A DNA stretch of 64,000 nt, taken from a bacterium. Its GTDB lineage: Bacteria > Eisenbacteria > RBG-16-71-46 > CAIMUX01. The position numbers and the translations under genes were made by a program. Under the pieces are notes generated by a model. That model searched no databases. It saw nothing but the letters and a program-made list of their open reading frames with translations, and was not told the origin of the DNA. Shown here one piece after another: positions 1 to 8,997 of the stretch (position 1 is the first letter of the stretch; each line of letters starts with the position of its first letter). The stretch covers positions 62,001-126,000 of the forward strand of contig JAUIHP010000001.1 in NCBI GenBank assembly GCA_030431975.1. The letters run 5' to 3'.

Positions 1-2
1 AG

Positions 3-800
3 TACCTCGGGATTCTCCTCTTCCCGCACGACCTCCACATGGAACGTCACTTCGTTTTCGACGGCGCCTCACTGAAGTGGCTCATCGGTATCGCCGTACC
101 TCTCATCGTCGGGGGATTGGCGCTGCGCCGGGTTCTGACCCGATTTGAAAGCCTGATGTTCGCCTGGTTCTTCGTAGGTCTGGTTCCCTTCCTGCACATC
201 GTCGCGCCACTCAGCGCCACGGTGGCGGAAAGGTGGCTCTACCTACCTTCGATCGGTTTTTGGGCGGCCGTTTGCAGCCTCGGCGTCCGATCGATCGGGG
301 CGTGGGGGCGAAACGCGAGGTACCTGGGTGTGGCCCTGGTGGTTGTTTGGATGGGATACCTGGGATTCGCCACCGTAGATAGGATCGGAGACTGGCGCAC
401 GTCCACTTCCCTCTTCGAACATGACGTCCAGTTCGCTGCGAACAGCTTTCTCGTGCACAACAATCTGGGAGTGCTCGCCATGGAACGGGGCGACTACACG
501 CAGGCCCAGGCCAGGTTCGAGCAATCCATCCAAACCCATCCCGGACAGCTCTACGGCCTCGCCCACAGTAACCTCGGGGAGGTCCTGGAGATTCTCGGAC
601 AGGAGAACGAAGCCGCGCGCCACTACTACCAGGCGATCAAGCTGAGCCGGGAGGCGCTGGCCTACGAGAAGCTGGCTCGGGCGTTTCTCCGTCGAAACGA
701 GATAGACGGCGCCCGGTCCCTCATCGATGAAGCGCTACGGTGGCATCCCAGGAATGAAACCCTGCTACGGATGTCGGAGCAGATCTCTCGCCAACCTTAG
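3..800 (+). CDS. C-terminal part of a TPR-containing GT-C type membrane protein (cut by window edge)
   Basis: The reading frame is open from base 3, in frame with and upstream of the first ATG (base 39), so the gene begins outside the window and 265 residues are visible. The visible part has several hydrophobic segments, a motif around ERWLYLPSIG that is typical of TMTC-like and bacterial TPR/GT-C membrane proteins, and then two to three TPR units (for example HNNLGVLAMERGDYTQAQARF). Such proteins are integral membrane proteins of the mannosyltransferase-like superfamily with TPRs outside the membrane. The substrate cannot be told. A similar membrane-plus-TPR design recurs at 52575-54782. Confidence 0.75.
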   Translation, partial: YLGILLFPHDLHMERHFVFDGASLKWLIGIAVPLIVGGLALRRVLTRFESLMFAWFFVGLVPFLHIVAPLSATVAERWLYLPSIGFWAAVCSLGVRSIGAWGRNARYLGVALVVVWMGYLGFATVDRIGDWRTSTSLFEHDVQFAANSFLVHNNLGVLAMERGDYTQAQARFEQSIQTHPGQLYGLAHSNLGEVLEILGQENEAARHYYQAIKLSREALAYEKLARAFLRRNEIDGARSLIDEALRWHPRNETLLRMSEQISRQP

Positions 801-821
801 AAAGGGAACCCGCGGTTCGGT

Positions 822-1691
822 CTAGAACTCGTTGAGGCGGGTGACGACGATGCCGCGGAAACGATCGATGCGCCCGAGGTACTGATCCAATCCAACTCGG
901 ACCAGCCCGTTCGATTCGTAGAGACCCGGCAGCGGCTTGAGCGCGGCGTGAAGAAGTTCGGTTCGCCCGTTCCGGCGATCGATGATTCCGATGTGATGAA
1001 TCTGTGTATCCCGACCGTCACTCTTGCCGTCGGGCGCACAGACCTGCGGCCCCACGAACCAGACGATGTCACCAGTACGGAGAGCGTCGTACGGAATCTG
1101 GTCCCGCGGTATGAAGGACACCTCACCGAGGCTTTCCGTGGCCGCTCCCAAACTGGCGGTCACGTCTTTGCCCCAGATCGCACTCTGAATCATGTCTTCG
1201 GAGTACTCGAGGTGCGCGGGATCGTCATAGTCGACACGACCCGCGTCGTCGACAGCCTTCTCGACCGACGCCCCGTAGAAGCGGGTGCCGAACGCAAACT
1301 GCACCGCCTCCTCTGCGGTCGTCGAACGGGCCAGCTCGGTCACGCGGTACATGAAGAGCACGCAATCGGTGGCATAGTCCTGGACGAGTCTTCCCTGACG
1401 GACGTATCCGTCGGCGTCGAGCCCGAAGACGTACTCCACCCTGCCCAAGTCCAGAAACCAACTGGCCCAGGCGGCGACCCGTTCTCCCAGAGGCAGATGG
1501 CCCAGGTGCGTGAGTGCCGCGTTCAGTCGTTCGGACTCCACGACCTCTGAGTTGTCGAGGTTGTAGCGGACCATACGCTGAAACCGCTCGAGGAGAGGGT
1601 CCTCAGCGCTCCTGGCACGAGCAGGTGCAATCACGAGTACTCCGAACAGCCCTATCAGGAGGCTCAGATGGAAGGCCTTCAGTCGTCTCAT
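822..1691 (-). CDS. DUF1460 N-acetylmuramoyl-L-alanine amidase-like protein
   Basis: This is a secreted or periplasmic protein of 289 residues when started at the ATG at 1691. The frame is open further upstream to 1802, but that part is arginine-rich, non-coding in character and runs up to the divergent gene. After a signal-like hydrophobic stretch (residues about 8-25) come the two hallmarks of the DUF1460 branch of the NlpC/P60-like papain fold: a candidate catalytic Cys110 in YATDCVLFMYR and His232/His233 in HHIGIIDRR. They are followed by the family's LLHA, YLGRIDRFRGI and terminal VTRL elements. Family members are thought to cleave peptidoglycan amide bonds; activity here is inferred. 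It lies convergent to the preceding gene and divergent from the next one. Confidence 0.75.
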   Translation of the reverse strand: MRRLKAFHLSLLIGLFGVLVIAPARARSAEDPLLERFQRMVRYNLDNSEVVESERLNAALTHLGHLPLGERVAAWASWFLDLGRVEYVFGLDADGYVRQGRLVQDYATDCVLFMYRVTELARSTTAEEAVQFAFGTRFYGASVEKAVDDAGRVDYDDPAHLEYSEDMIQSAIWGKDVTASLGAATESLGEVSFIPRDQIPYDALRTGDIVWFVGPQVCAPDGKSDGRDTQIHHIGIIDRRNGRTELLHAALKPLPGLYESNGLVRVGLDQYLGRIDRFRGIVVTRLNEF

Positions 1692-1801
1692 CCTTATGCT
1701 GGAACCCCAACCGGGCCGAAATCGTTCCGGCCTCTGACGTCTTCGGAGTATATCGCGACTTCTCCGTCTCGTCTCGGGGCCAGGAACGCTATCATGCCGC
1801 A

Positions 1802-3220
1802 ATGCATCGCCGAACCGTCTTTCTGCTCGCGGCCTACCTGTTCCTGCGTTGGATCCTGGCCACCGAACCCGGGTACACCTACGATGTCCAAGCCTACAAA
1901 CGGTGGGCTATCGGGGCCGCCATCGGCGGCGTCGACGAAGTCTATCTCCGCTCGGACATGGACTATCCGCCGCTCTACGCCTACATCCTCTATCCGCTGG
2001 CCAAGGTCTACCTTGCGATGGTTCCGCCGGACGGAGAAACGGTCGAGGACTCGACTCTCCTAACCGTTCTGGTCAAGCTCCCGCCACTCCTCTTCGATTT
2101 GCTGATGGCGGGACTCCTGGCCCTTTGGGTCCGCCGACGCAACATCGAGTCGCCCGATCGGTGGACCCGGTGGCTACCCTGGATCTATCTGCTCAATCCC
2201 GTCGTCCTCATGGAAGGCGCCTACTGGGGACAGCCGGACTCGATCCACAGCAGCCTGGTCCTGGCCTGCTTTCTTTGGTTGGGCTGGGCCAGGTCGGCGT
2301 GGCCGGCCTGGGTGCTGCTCGCCCTTGCCACATTGATGAAGCCGCTGGGAGCACCTTTCATTCCTCTGCTTGGGATCCTCAGCCTGGTGCGTCACGGGTT
2401 CCGCTCGACGGTGGTCGGTGGACTGCTGGGTTTGGCCACGGCCACGTTGATCTTTCTTCCCTACATCGTGACCGGCCGAAGCGAAGCGACGATTCAGCGG
2501 GTCCTCGGCGACGTGAAGGCCATGTCGTACACGTCGACCAACGCGCACAACTTGTGGTGGCTGATCGGTCCGTGGCAGGACTCCGAGGTGCCGTGGCTGG
2601 GACCACTCACCGCGACACACGTTGCTATGACGCTCTTCGGCATCTTCTATGTTGGAGTTCTATGGGCCGGGCACCGACTTCACAGAACGCCTGCGGCTGG
2701 CCCCGGAGTGGGAACCGGGCTCGAAACGAAGTCGGGTTCGATGTCGGAATCGGGAACGGAGTTGGATCCGGCAACGCGGCCAGAGTCGGGAGTCGCTCAA
2801 AGGAGCGTTTCTGGAATCACGCATCCTCAGATGATCGGGCTCGCCCTCCTCGTCGGATTGGGCTTCTTCATTCTCTCCACCCACATGCACGAAAATCACA
2901 TGTTCATCGCGATCCCGTTGTTGCTTCCGCTGACCGTCCTGCGCGGAAAGCGCCAGCGGTGGGTTCGTACGATCTTCATGGTGGCAACGGTGGGCGCGTT
3001 TCTCAATCTCATCCTTCACGACCTGGACTTCGTCGAGACGGCCCTCATAACCTCAGCCGGAAGCCTCGAGAAGATCAATCCACATCTGAAGCGCCCGTTC
3101 TACACAACGGAGTACGCAATGATCCAGGTAGGGGCTGTCCTCAACGTCGCCCTCTTCGCCTACCTCTGCTGGCAGTCGTTCCGACCGAACGGTGGTTGGC
3201 TTCGCGATCTCGGCCGGTAG
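1802..3220 (+). CDS. GT-C family glycosyltransferase (polyprenyl-phosphate-sugar dependent, mannosyltransferase-like)
   Basis: This is a polytopic membrane protein of 472 residues. Recognisable GT-C features are the periplasmic YTYDVQAYKRWA segment near the N-terminus, DYPPLYAYIL, the WGQPDS motif after LLNPVVLMEGAY, and a late THMHENHMF segment comparable to the HE-containing loop of PIG-M/DUF2029-like mannosyltransferases. GT-C enzymes take the sugar from a lipid-phosphate donor on the outer face of the inner membrane. An unusual serine/glycine/proline-rich stretch (about residues 297-340, nt 2690-2820) interrupts two membrane segments. The frame is open upstream to 1514, but the ATG at 1802 begins the membrane-protein homology. 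The acceptor is unknown. Confidence 0.7.
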   Translation: MHRRTVFLLAAYLFLRWILATEPGYTYDVQAYKRWAIGAAIGGVDEVYLRSDMDYPPLYAYILYPLAKVYLAMVPPDGETVEDSTLLTVLVKLPPLLFDLLMAGLLALWVRRRNIESPDRWTRWLPWIYLLNPVVLMEGAYWGQPDSIHSSLVLACFLWLGWARSAWPAWVLLALATLMKPLGAPFIPLLGILSLVRHGFRSTVVGGLLGLATATLIFLPYIVTGRSEATIQRVLGDVKAMSYTSTNAHNLWWLIGPWQDSEVPWLGPLTATHVAMTLFGIFYVGVLWAGHRLHRTPAAGPGVGTGLETKSGSMSESGTELDPATRPESGVAQRSVSGITHPQMIGLALLVGLGFFILSTHMHENHMFIAIPLLLPLTVLRGKRQRWVRTIFMVATVGAFLNLILHDLDFVETALITSAGSLEKINPHLKRPFYTTEYAMIQVGAVLNVALFAYLCWQSFRPNGGWLRDLGR

Positions 3221-3301
3221 TGGTTCCACCCGAACGATGGCGTCATAACCTCGGCAGGAAGCGTGCCCGAACGCAAAGGCACTGCCTGGTTCGTCCGTCG
3301 C

Positions 3302-4288
3302 TCAGCTCGACGACAGCTCACGAAGTAGCGTGGTCATCTGCTGTGCATTGGCGGCGGCTTTCCCGCCATGGCAGTTGTTGAAGAAGACGAAAGTCTGACG
3401 GGTTCGCGCGGCCGTGTCGTGAATCTTGCCGGCCCATTCCTCGAGCTCGGACTCATTGTAGAGGTAGTCGTAGCGCGTCGAGTTGTCCCCGTCCCACCAA
3501 CGTTCGGCGTTGCGTCCATGGAAGCGGAAATAGGCCGTATCGCCACTGACGCGGACGATCGGCGGAAAGAGACCGCGAAGATTCGGTGCGTCCACGACGG
3601 TGAATCCGAGATCCAGATCTCGCAGCAAGTCCGTTGCCGAAGTATTGGCCCAGCTGTCGTGGCGAAACTCCACGAAAGCCGGGCGCGAACCGAGGTGGTG
3701 ACGGATTCGCCGCAGCCAGTCTCGATTCTCTTTCGTGTCCCGAAATCGGTAGGGAAATTGAGCGAGAATGCCGTCCAGGCGCCCGGCCGCTTCCATCGGA
3801 GCGATCGCTTCGAGAAACGCATCCCAGGGTGTGGTGGCGGTGTCCCCGACTCGAGCGGCCGCCGGGGCAGACCGTTCACCAGTCGGCGGTTCCGAGACAT
3901 CGGGGCGCGACCCGATCGTTTCAAAGAGGTCGAGATTGACGGCCTTCTCCGTGGGACTCGTCTTCCCGCCGTTCGTCTTCCCGCGGCCCGTCTTCCTGAC
4001 ACCCGTGTAGCCCGCGCCCGACTTCTCACGCTCCGCTGCACGACCCGAGTCGCGGCCGTGCGTCAGCTCACCGCTTAGCTTGATGACAAAGCGAAACTCA
4101 GAGGGTGTTCGGTCAACCATCGACTGAAACGTCGAGGCCGGAGGAAGACGGTAGTAGGTCGAGTTGATCTCAACAGCGGGAAACTGTCGGGCGTAGTACT
4201 CCAGCATGTCCTGGGACCGCGTTCCATTCGGGTAGAACGAACCGATCCATCCCCTGAAACTGAATCCTGAAGTACCGACGTAAATCAA
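3302..4288 (-). CDS. DUF72 (YecE-like) TIM-barrel protein with an inserted low-complexity loop
   Basis: The protein has 328 residues and begins with the DUF72 signature IYVGTSGFSFRGW, followed by INSTYYRLP and FRFVIKLS, and later FVEFRHDSW and TFVFFNNCHGGKAAANA. These are the conserved strands of this TIM-barrel family, whose biochemical role is not established. Residues 79-154, between the strand ending KLSGELTHG and the helix beginning PWDAFLEAI, form a lysine/glycine/serine-rich insertion absent from ordinary DUF72 proteins. The start codon is TTG at 4288 with no strong Shine-Dalgarno site, so the exact start is uncertain. It follows the DprE-like pair on the same strand by 78 bases. Confidence 0.85.
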   Translation of the reverse strand: MIYVGTSGFSFRGWIGSFYPNGTRSQDMLEYYARQFPAVEINSTYYRLPPASTFQSMVDRTPSEFRFVIKLSGELTHGRDSGRAAEREKSGAGYTGVRKTGRGKTNGGKTSPTEKAVNLDLFETIGSRPDVSEPPTGERSAPAAARVGDTATTPWDAFLEAIAPMEAAGRLDGILAQFPYRFRDTKENRDWLRRIRHHLGSRPAFVEFRHDSWANTSATDLLRDLDLGFTVVDAPNLRGLFPPIVRVSGDTAYFRFHGRNAERWWDGDNSTRYDYLYNESELEEWAGKIHDTAARTRQTFVFFNNCHGGKAAANAQQMTTLLRELSSS

Positions 4289-4366
4289 ATGAGCACGGCC
4301 TCACGGGCTAGCCAGATTCAACACCTCGCCACGACCTTCATGAATCGTTCGGGCGGGTGTCCTGCG

Positions 4367-5107
4367 TCAAAACTTCGCCTTCCTCATGAACCCACGCGGT
4401 AACGCGCGAACGGCCGTCATGACGAAACGCCAGATCCCGGGCACATAGACCTCGGCCTGCTCTTTGTCGATCGCCTTCAGGATGCTCTTGGCGACCGGCT
4501 CCACATCTGCGGAGAACGGCGGCTCTTTCAAGCCTTCCGTCATGGTGGTACGGACGAAACCGGGTTTGACGACGATGACACGCAGACCATTCTCATGATG
4601 ACGAGCATCCAGACCGTTGAGATAGGCCGTCAGACCGGCCTTCGTCGCTCCATAGATGACAATCGGCTTGCGGCCGCGCTCACCGGCGACCGAGGAGAGA
4701 ACGCACAGGCGACCGCCTCCCTTGGCCAGCAACCGATCTTTGGCTGCCTCACAGAAACCGATCGTCCCGCAGAAGTTGGCATGCATCAGTCGGTCCCGAA
4801 GCGAAGCGTCCTGTTCGAGATCGTCCTGGGTGGCAAAGAGTCCGGCCGTAACGAGAATCGCGTCGACGTGACCAAGGTGCTTCTCCGCCTGATCCAAGGC
4901 GGTTTCGAAAGTCGAGCTGTCGAGCAGATCACACGCAGCCGTACCGACTGTCCCCCCCGAGCCGGAACGTGCTTCCAGGTCCTTCGCCGTAGCAGCCAGA
5001 TCGGAAGGGTTACGACCCAACAGGAAGAGAGAATCCCCACGCTCCGCCATCAGGCGCGCCACTCCCCGACCAATCCCTTTCGTTGCCCCCAACACCACGC
5101 ACTTCAT
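4367..5107 (-). CDS. dprE2: Short-chain dehydrogenase, DprE2-like (decaprenylphosphoryl-2-keto-pentose reductase type)
   Basis: This is a classical SDR of 246 residues with the nucleotide-binding GATKGIG (7-13), the serine region LSSVAG (Ser138/139) and the catalytic YGATK (Tyr152, Lys156). It overlaps the upstream FAD oxidase gene by four bases (ATGA), so the two are translationally coupled. That exact pairing is the arrangement of DprE1-DprE2, which together epimerise polyprenyl-phosphoribose to polyprenyl-phosphoarabinose through a 2-keto intermediate. The SDR call is certain; the DprE2 role is inferred from the partner and from a C-terminus ending in a short basic amphipathic segment (residues 228-246), as in DprE2 proteins. 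Confidence 0.75.
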   Translation of the reverse strand: MKCVVLGATKGIGRGVARLMAERGDSLFLLGRNPSDLAATAKDLEARSGSGGTVGTAACDLLDSSTFETALDQAEKHLGHVDAILVTAGLFATQDDLEQDASLRDRLMHANFCGTIGFCEAAKDRLLAKGGGRLCVLSSVAGERGRKPIVIYGATKAGLTAYLNGLDARHHENGLRVIVVKPGFVRTTMTEGLKEPPFSADVEPVAKSILKAIDKEQAEVYVPGIWRFVMTAVRALPRGFMRKAKF

Positions 5108-6459
5108 GAGCCGGCCTCCGTTTCTCGATCCCCGAAGAGACGGGCAGACTGCGCACTCATCAACCTCAGCTCGGGATCCCAGGCATTCCTTACTTCTGCG
5201 AACATCGGAAGCCGCGTTTCCATGGCGCGAAAGTGATTCTCGCGAGTCAGCGAGTCCTTGGCCAGGTAAATGCGTCCGCCGGCATCGACCACGATCTCAT
5301 TGAGTGTGTCCACCAGCTCCTGCGTCGCCCGCCCCCGCATCGGGATGTCCAAAGCAACAGAGACTCCGGCCTTCGGAAACGACAGGAGTCCCTTTCCTTC
5401 CTCGCCGCAATCCTTGACGACCGAGAGGAACGACCCGACCTCACCCTGTGAGAGGGCTTCGAAGAATCGGTGGTGCACGGACCTCGGTGTTCCTTGCGGC
5501 AACACGCACTGGTACTGAACAAAACCACGGGAGCCGTAAACCCGATTCCAGTGCTGCACGATGTCGAGAGGATAGAAGAACTTTTGCGGATGAACGATCC
5601 CACGCTTCCGTCTTGGCAGGTGCTTCCAGAAGTAGAGATGATTGAAGATCCGCATCGACCATGGCGCCAGCGCCCAACTCGGAAAGTCGAAAGGAACACT
5701 GAAGGACCGTCCGATTTTCGGAGGCCCCTGGGGAGCCTCATCACTTGTGGCCCACCGCCCTTTCATGACGATTCCCCGTCCGAGCCCTCGTCCTCGAGCG
5801 ACCGTATCCACCCAACTGACCGTGAAAGGCCATTCCTCGCTGGCCGCGCTCTGCTTGTCCAGCAGTTCTTCGAGGTTGGCCACCCGCTCGCTTTCTCCCC
5901 AAATCCATGGGGACGGAACGGCTTCCAACTGAAACTCGACTTCAAGGATGTGTCCGGTCAAACCCATCCCGCCGATCGTGGCACGGAACAGATCCGGTTC
6001 GGACTCTTCCGTCACTTCGAGAATGCGTCCGTCCGGTACCCGCATTTTGAGGGCCCGCACGTGCTCGCCGAAGCAGCCGGCGACGTGATGGTTCTTGCCG
6101 TGAATGTCGGACGCAACCATCCCGCCCAAAGTGACGAACTGCGTCCCGGGGCTGACCGGCGTGAACCAACCCCGAGGGAGAAAGACGCGAACGAGTTCCT
6201 GAAGCGAGAAGCCGGCTTCGGCCCGCAGGATCCCGTTCTTCTCGTCGAAAAAGAGAATCCGGTCGGCCGCAGTGGTTCGGGCGACGACGTCACCGGCACG
6301 CCCCGGCAGGGACGAGTCCCCGTAGGAACGCCCAAGCCCGCGCGTGAGGTTGACCTCGTGCGTGGCCGCAGCGAGATCCTCCGAGACCCGCTCTTCGGCC
6401 ATGACGCGGGGAAACCGACCCCATCCGACGAGTTCGCGTACCGACATCCAGTCCTTCAT
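5104..6459 (-). CDS. dprE1: FAD-binding oxidase, DprE1-like (decaprenylphosphoryl-ribose 2'-oxidase type)
   Basis: The protein has 451 residues and starts at an ATG. A PCMH-type FAD-binding half is clear: RGLGRSYGDSS (about 40-50), SPGTQFVTLGGMVASDIHGKNHH (103-125) and a GMGLTGHI segment. The C-terminal half has the FVQYQCVLP and AKDSLTRENHFRAM elements characteristic of DprE1-like oxidases. In actinobacteria this enzyme oxidises the 2'-hydroxyl of polyprenyl-phosphoryl-ribose for arabinan synthesis. Here it sits in a diderm genome, followed at once by its SDR partner. The sugar and lipid are inferred; an alditol-oxidase-like function is the alternative. Confidence 0.75.
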   Translation of the reverse strand: MKDWMSVRELVGWGRFPRVMAEERVSEDLAAATHEVNLTRGLGRSYGDSSLPGRAGDVVARTTAADRILFFDEKNGILRAEAGFSLQELVRVFLPRGWFTPVSPGTQFVTLGGMVASDIHGKNHHVAGCFGEHVRALKMRVPDGRILEVTEESEPDLFRATIGGMGLTGHILEVEFQLEAVPSPWIWGESERVANLEELLDKQSAASEEWPFTVSWVDTVARGRGLGRGIVMKGRWATSDEAPQGPPKIGRSFSVPFDFPSWALAPWSMRIFNHLYFWKHLPRRKRGIVHPQKFFYPLDIVQHWNRVYGSRGFVQYQCVLPQGTPRSVHHRFFEALSQGEVGSFLSVVKDCGEEGKGLLSFPKAGVSVALDIPMRGRATQELVDTLNEIVVDAGGRIYLAKDSLTRENHFRAMETRLPMFAEVRNAWDPELRLMSAQSARLFGDRETEAGS

Positions 6460-6555
6460 GGCCGATTGTGGCCTGGTTACGCCATTCGAGCTGAGAGGCT
6501 CCCCGCAGATCGATGGAAACTCGAAGCGCCTGGCGCCAGCAGTTCCCCGAGGCTC

Positions 6556-7605
6556 CTACAGATCCGGGAACCTCTCTTCGAGAATCTTAGGACGCGGACC
6601 CACCGAGTCCCAATCTTTCAGTCGCCCGGCCGGATTGAACCCGATCCACTCCGGAAGCAGCTCCGAGTTCAGGAAGAACTGACTGGCCATAAGCGGAGGC
6701 GGAAAAGCGAAGTCCCGAAGGTCGTCCAGGCCGAGGCTGGGAAGGAACCATGGCAGGTCGATGTCGATCTTCGGGAAGTAGGCGGCCCCGCCGATCCGGA
6801 AGTCCTTGGGAATCTCACCGGGTTTCAGGTCCGAGTGCCACATGACCATCGCCCCCATGTGATGGGTGCCGTACTTGCGGACGTAGAGTCCGTCCATGTC
6901 GTAGAACGTGATCAGGCGCAGCCGGTGGCCACGATCCTCGATGGTCTCCAGCTTGACCCGTCCGGTGAAATGCTTCTCGAAAAGCAACTCGACTTTGTCG
7001 CCATCCGCCGTGACCCATTCCCGACTGAGGACCCGGCTCTTCTCCCCGTGACGGTTCTTGATCTCGTCCGTTCGCACCAGAACGGTGATCTCTCCGTACT
7101 GGAATCGCTCTTCATAGTTCTTCGGGATGTCGTAGCGCAGACAGAAGTGATCTTCCCCAAGCTGAGCCACGTTGACGTGCCGCAGCGGATACATCGCGCC
7201 GTTGAAGTAGGAGTCGATCATGGGCTGGAAGTGACCGGGCCCATCCATCCGTGCTACCGCTCCCTTTATGCCGGTCAGGTTCGAGATCGTTCCCATACCG
7301 GTCCAGCAATGGAGCTGGAAGAAGCGCCGCGCCGAGACTTCGGCCTTCTTTCGATCTTCACCAAAGGCGCCGGAACGCAGCAGCTCATCGGCGTGCTGGA
7401 TGACCTCGTAGTTGTGCCGGGAAAAGGATCGTCCGATCGAGTCGATCGCCGAACGGGTCAGCCGAATGCTGACCCCAAGATCCGTCTGATCACAAAGAGC
7501 GGTCGGTGGGTTGTAGAAGCCGACTCCGGTCCACTCTCGGGACTGGACGGGAACCGCGAGAAGCAACAGACAAAGAAGAGGCAGCAGTCGACTGATCCGG
7601 GACAA
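6556..7605 (-). CDS. Secreted protein of unknown function, 349 residues
   Basis: I do not recognise this family. From a TTG at 7605, preceded by an AAGGAG eleven bases upstream, the product starts with a clear signal peptide (a short basic end, then a leucine-rich core ending PVQSREW). The frame also contains an ATG at 7671, which would add 22 residues lacking signal character. The mature protein is soluble-looking, rich in aromatic and charged residues, with a long mixed beta region. It lies 84 bases after the stop of the TRAP large permease gene, on the same strand and ahead of the DprE-like pair, so it may belong to the same transcription unit. Confidence 0.7.
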   Translation of the reverse strand: MSRISRLLPLLCLLLLAVPVQSREWTGVGFYNPPTALCDQTDLGVSIRLTRSAIDSIGRSFSRHNYEVIQHADELLRSGAFGEDRKKAEVSARRFFQLHCWTGMGTISNLTGIKGAVARMDGPGHFQPMIDSYFNGAMYPLRHVNVAQLGEDHFCLRYDIPKNYEERFQYGEITVLVRTDEIKNRHGEKSRVLSREWVTADGDKVELLFEKHFTGRVKLETIEDRGHRLRLITFYDMDGLYVRKYGTHHMGAMVMWHSDLKPGEIPKDFRIGGAAYFPKIDIDLPWFLPSLGLDDLRDFAFPPPLMASQFFLNSELLPEWIGFNPAGRLKDWDSVGPRPKILEERFPDL

Positions 7606-7689
7606 AACGAGAACAGCTCCTTCAAACAACGGATGGTTCCGGGGTGACTGGGTTGGATCGATACTTTGCATTCATGACGGCGGCGCTCT

Positions 7690-8997
7690 CTATCCCATCC
7701 ATCGCAGCAATGCCAAGGATAGCTGCGGAACGTAGGTAATGACCAGCAGGGCCAGAAGGAGAGCGACCAGCCAACGAACCGAAGCACGGTAGACCTCGAC
7801 CACCGGTTTCTGAAACCGATAGGACGAGATGAACAGATTGAGTCCCACCGGCGGAGTCGAGTAGCCGATCTCGAGGTTCGCCAGGAAAATGATCCCAAGG
7901 TGAACGAGGTCGACGTCGTACTCCTGCGCCAGGGGAACGATCAACGGCACGACGACGATGAGTGCCGAAAAGATGTCCATGAGAAAACCGACGACCAATA
8001 GAAATGCATTGAGCACGAGCAGGAAGACCAGCTTGTTGTCGATCCCGCTCCGGACCCACTCCAACAGCTGCAACGGCACTTCCGCATCGATGAGGTAGTT
8101 GGTCAGGCCCAAAGCCGATCCCAGAATGATGAGAATGCCCCCGACAAGGGTCATGCTCTCCGCCGCGATCGCCGGAAGGCGCGAGAATGGAACGTCGCGA
8201 TAGATGAGCACCTGCGAAACGAAGGCATAGAGCGCCGTCACCGAGGCAGCCTCGATCACCGTCAGTTTCCCGCCGTAGATGCCGCCGAGAACGATGATCG
8301 GAAGCGGCAGCTCCCACAGAGCCGACCGAAGCGCCGGCAGAAGCGTCTGCATCCGAAACGGCGTCTTCGGGACGTCGCGGACGGCGCCCTCGCGCATACA
8401 AAGAAAGGAGAGCGCCACGATCAGAAAGATGCCCGGGACGATTCCGGCGACGAAAAGCCGGTCGACGGTCGGAGCGTCCGCCGGATCCAGAAGCAGTCCT
8501 CCGGCGGCCGAGGTCGCAACGTAACTGTAGAGAATGAGCGGGAGACTCGGAGGAAAGAGAAGTCCCAGGCTTCCCGAGGTGGTCAGGAGCCCCAGCGAAA
8601 ACCGCTCGGAATACCGCTGCTGCAACAACGCCGGCATGAGCAGCCCACCCGCCGCCACGATCGTGACCCCACTCGCGCCTGTGAACGCGGTGAGCATGGC
8701 GCAAACGACCAACGAGACGATGGCGAGTCCGCCGGTCATCCAACCAAACGTGGCCTGGGAAAGCCGCACCAGCCGCGCAGCCGTACCGCCCTCGGCGAAA
8801 AGGTAGCCCGCGAACGTGAACAACGGAATGGAGACCAGCACCGGCGAGGTCGCGAGGCGAGTCATCTCTGAAATGACGGCGGACGCGGAGATATCTTCGA
8901 AATGAAAGGCCACCAGAGACCCGAGGCCCATGACGGCGAAGAGCGGCGTCCCGAGCAGCGCCAAAGCGAAGAGGATTCCCAGAACGAGCAGGGTCAT
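7690..8997 (-). CDS. dctM: TRAP transporter large permease (DctM)
   Basis: This is a 435-residue polytopic inner-membrane protein, the usual size for DctM. It shows the family's opening hydrophobic pattern, a GGLLMPALLQ segment with the conserved asymmetrical repeats, LLFPPSLPLILYSYVA, and the C-terminal TPPVGLNLF motif. In TRAP systems this subunit carries the solute together with Na+ down the sodium gradient. It overlaps the small permease gene by four bases (ATGA). Because the cell also has NQR, the sodium gradient for it is likely made by that complex (inference). Confidence 0.93.
   Translation of the reverse strand: MTLLVLGILFALALLGTPLFAVMGLGSLVAFHFEDISASAVISEMTRLATSPVLVSIPLFTFAGYLFAEGGTAARLVRLSQATFGWMTGGLAIVSLVVCAMLTAFTGASGVTIVAAGGLLMPALLQQRYSERFSLGLLTTSGSLGLLFPPSLPLILYSYVATSAAGGLLLDPADAPTVDRLFVAGIVPGIFLIVALSFLCMREGAVRDVPKTPFRMQTLLPALRSALWELPLPIIVLGGIYGGKLTVIEAASVTALYAFVSQVLIYRDVPFSRLPAIAAESMTLVGGILIILGSALGLTNYLIDAEVPLQLLEWVRSGIDNKLVFLLVLNAFLLVVGFLMDIFSALIVVVPLIVPLAQEYDVDLVHLGIIFLANLEIGYSTPPVGLNLFISSYRFQKPVVEVYRASVRWLVALLLALLVITYVPQLSLALLRWMG

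Noticed and set aside
1692-1802. N-terminal extension of the DUF1460 protein to 1802
   Set aside because: The added 37 residues are Arg/Pro-rich, would run into the divergent gene start at 1802 and would bury the signal peptide.
5470-7647. A 725-codon plus-strand frame opposite the DprE1-like gene and the secreted unknown protein
   Set aside because: It is a shadow of minus-strand genes with recognised domains; composition is rich in Arg, Pro and Gly and shows no domain.
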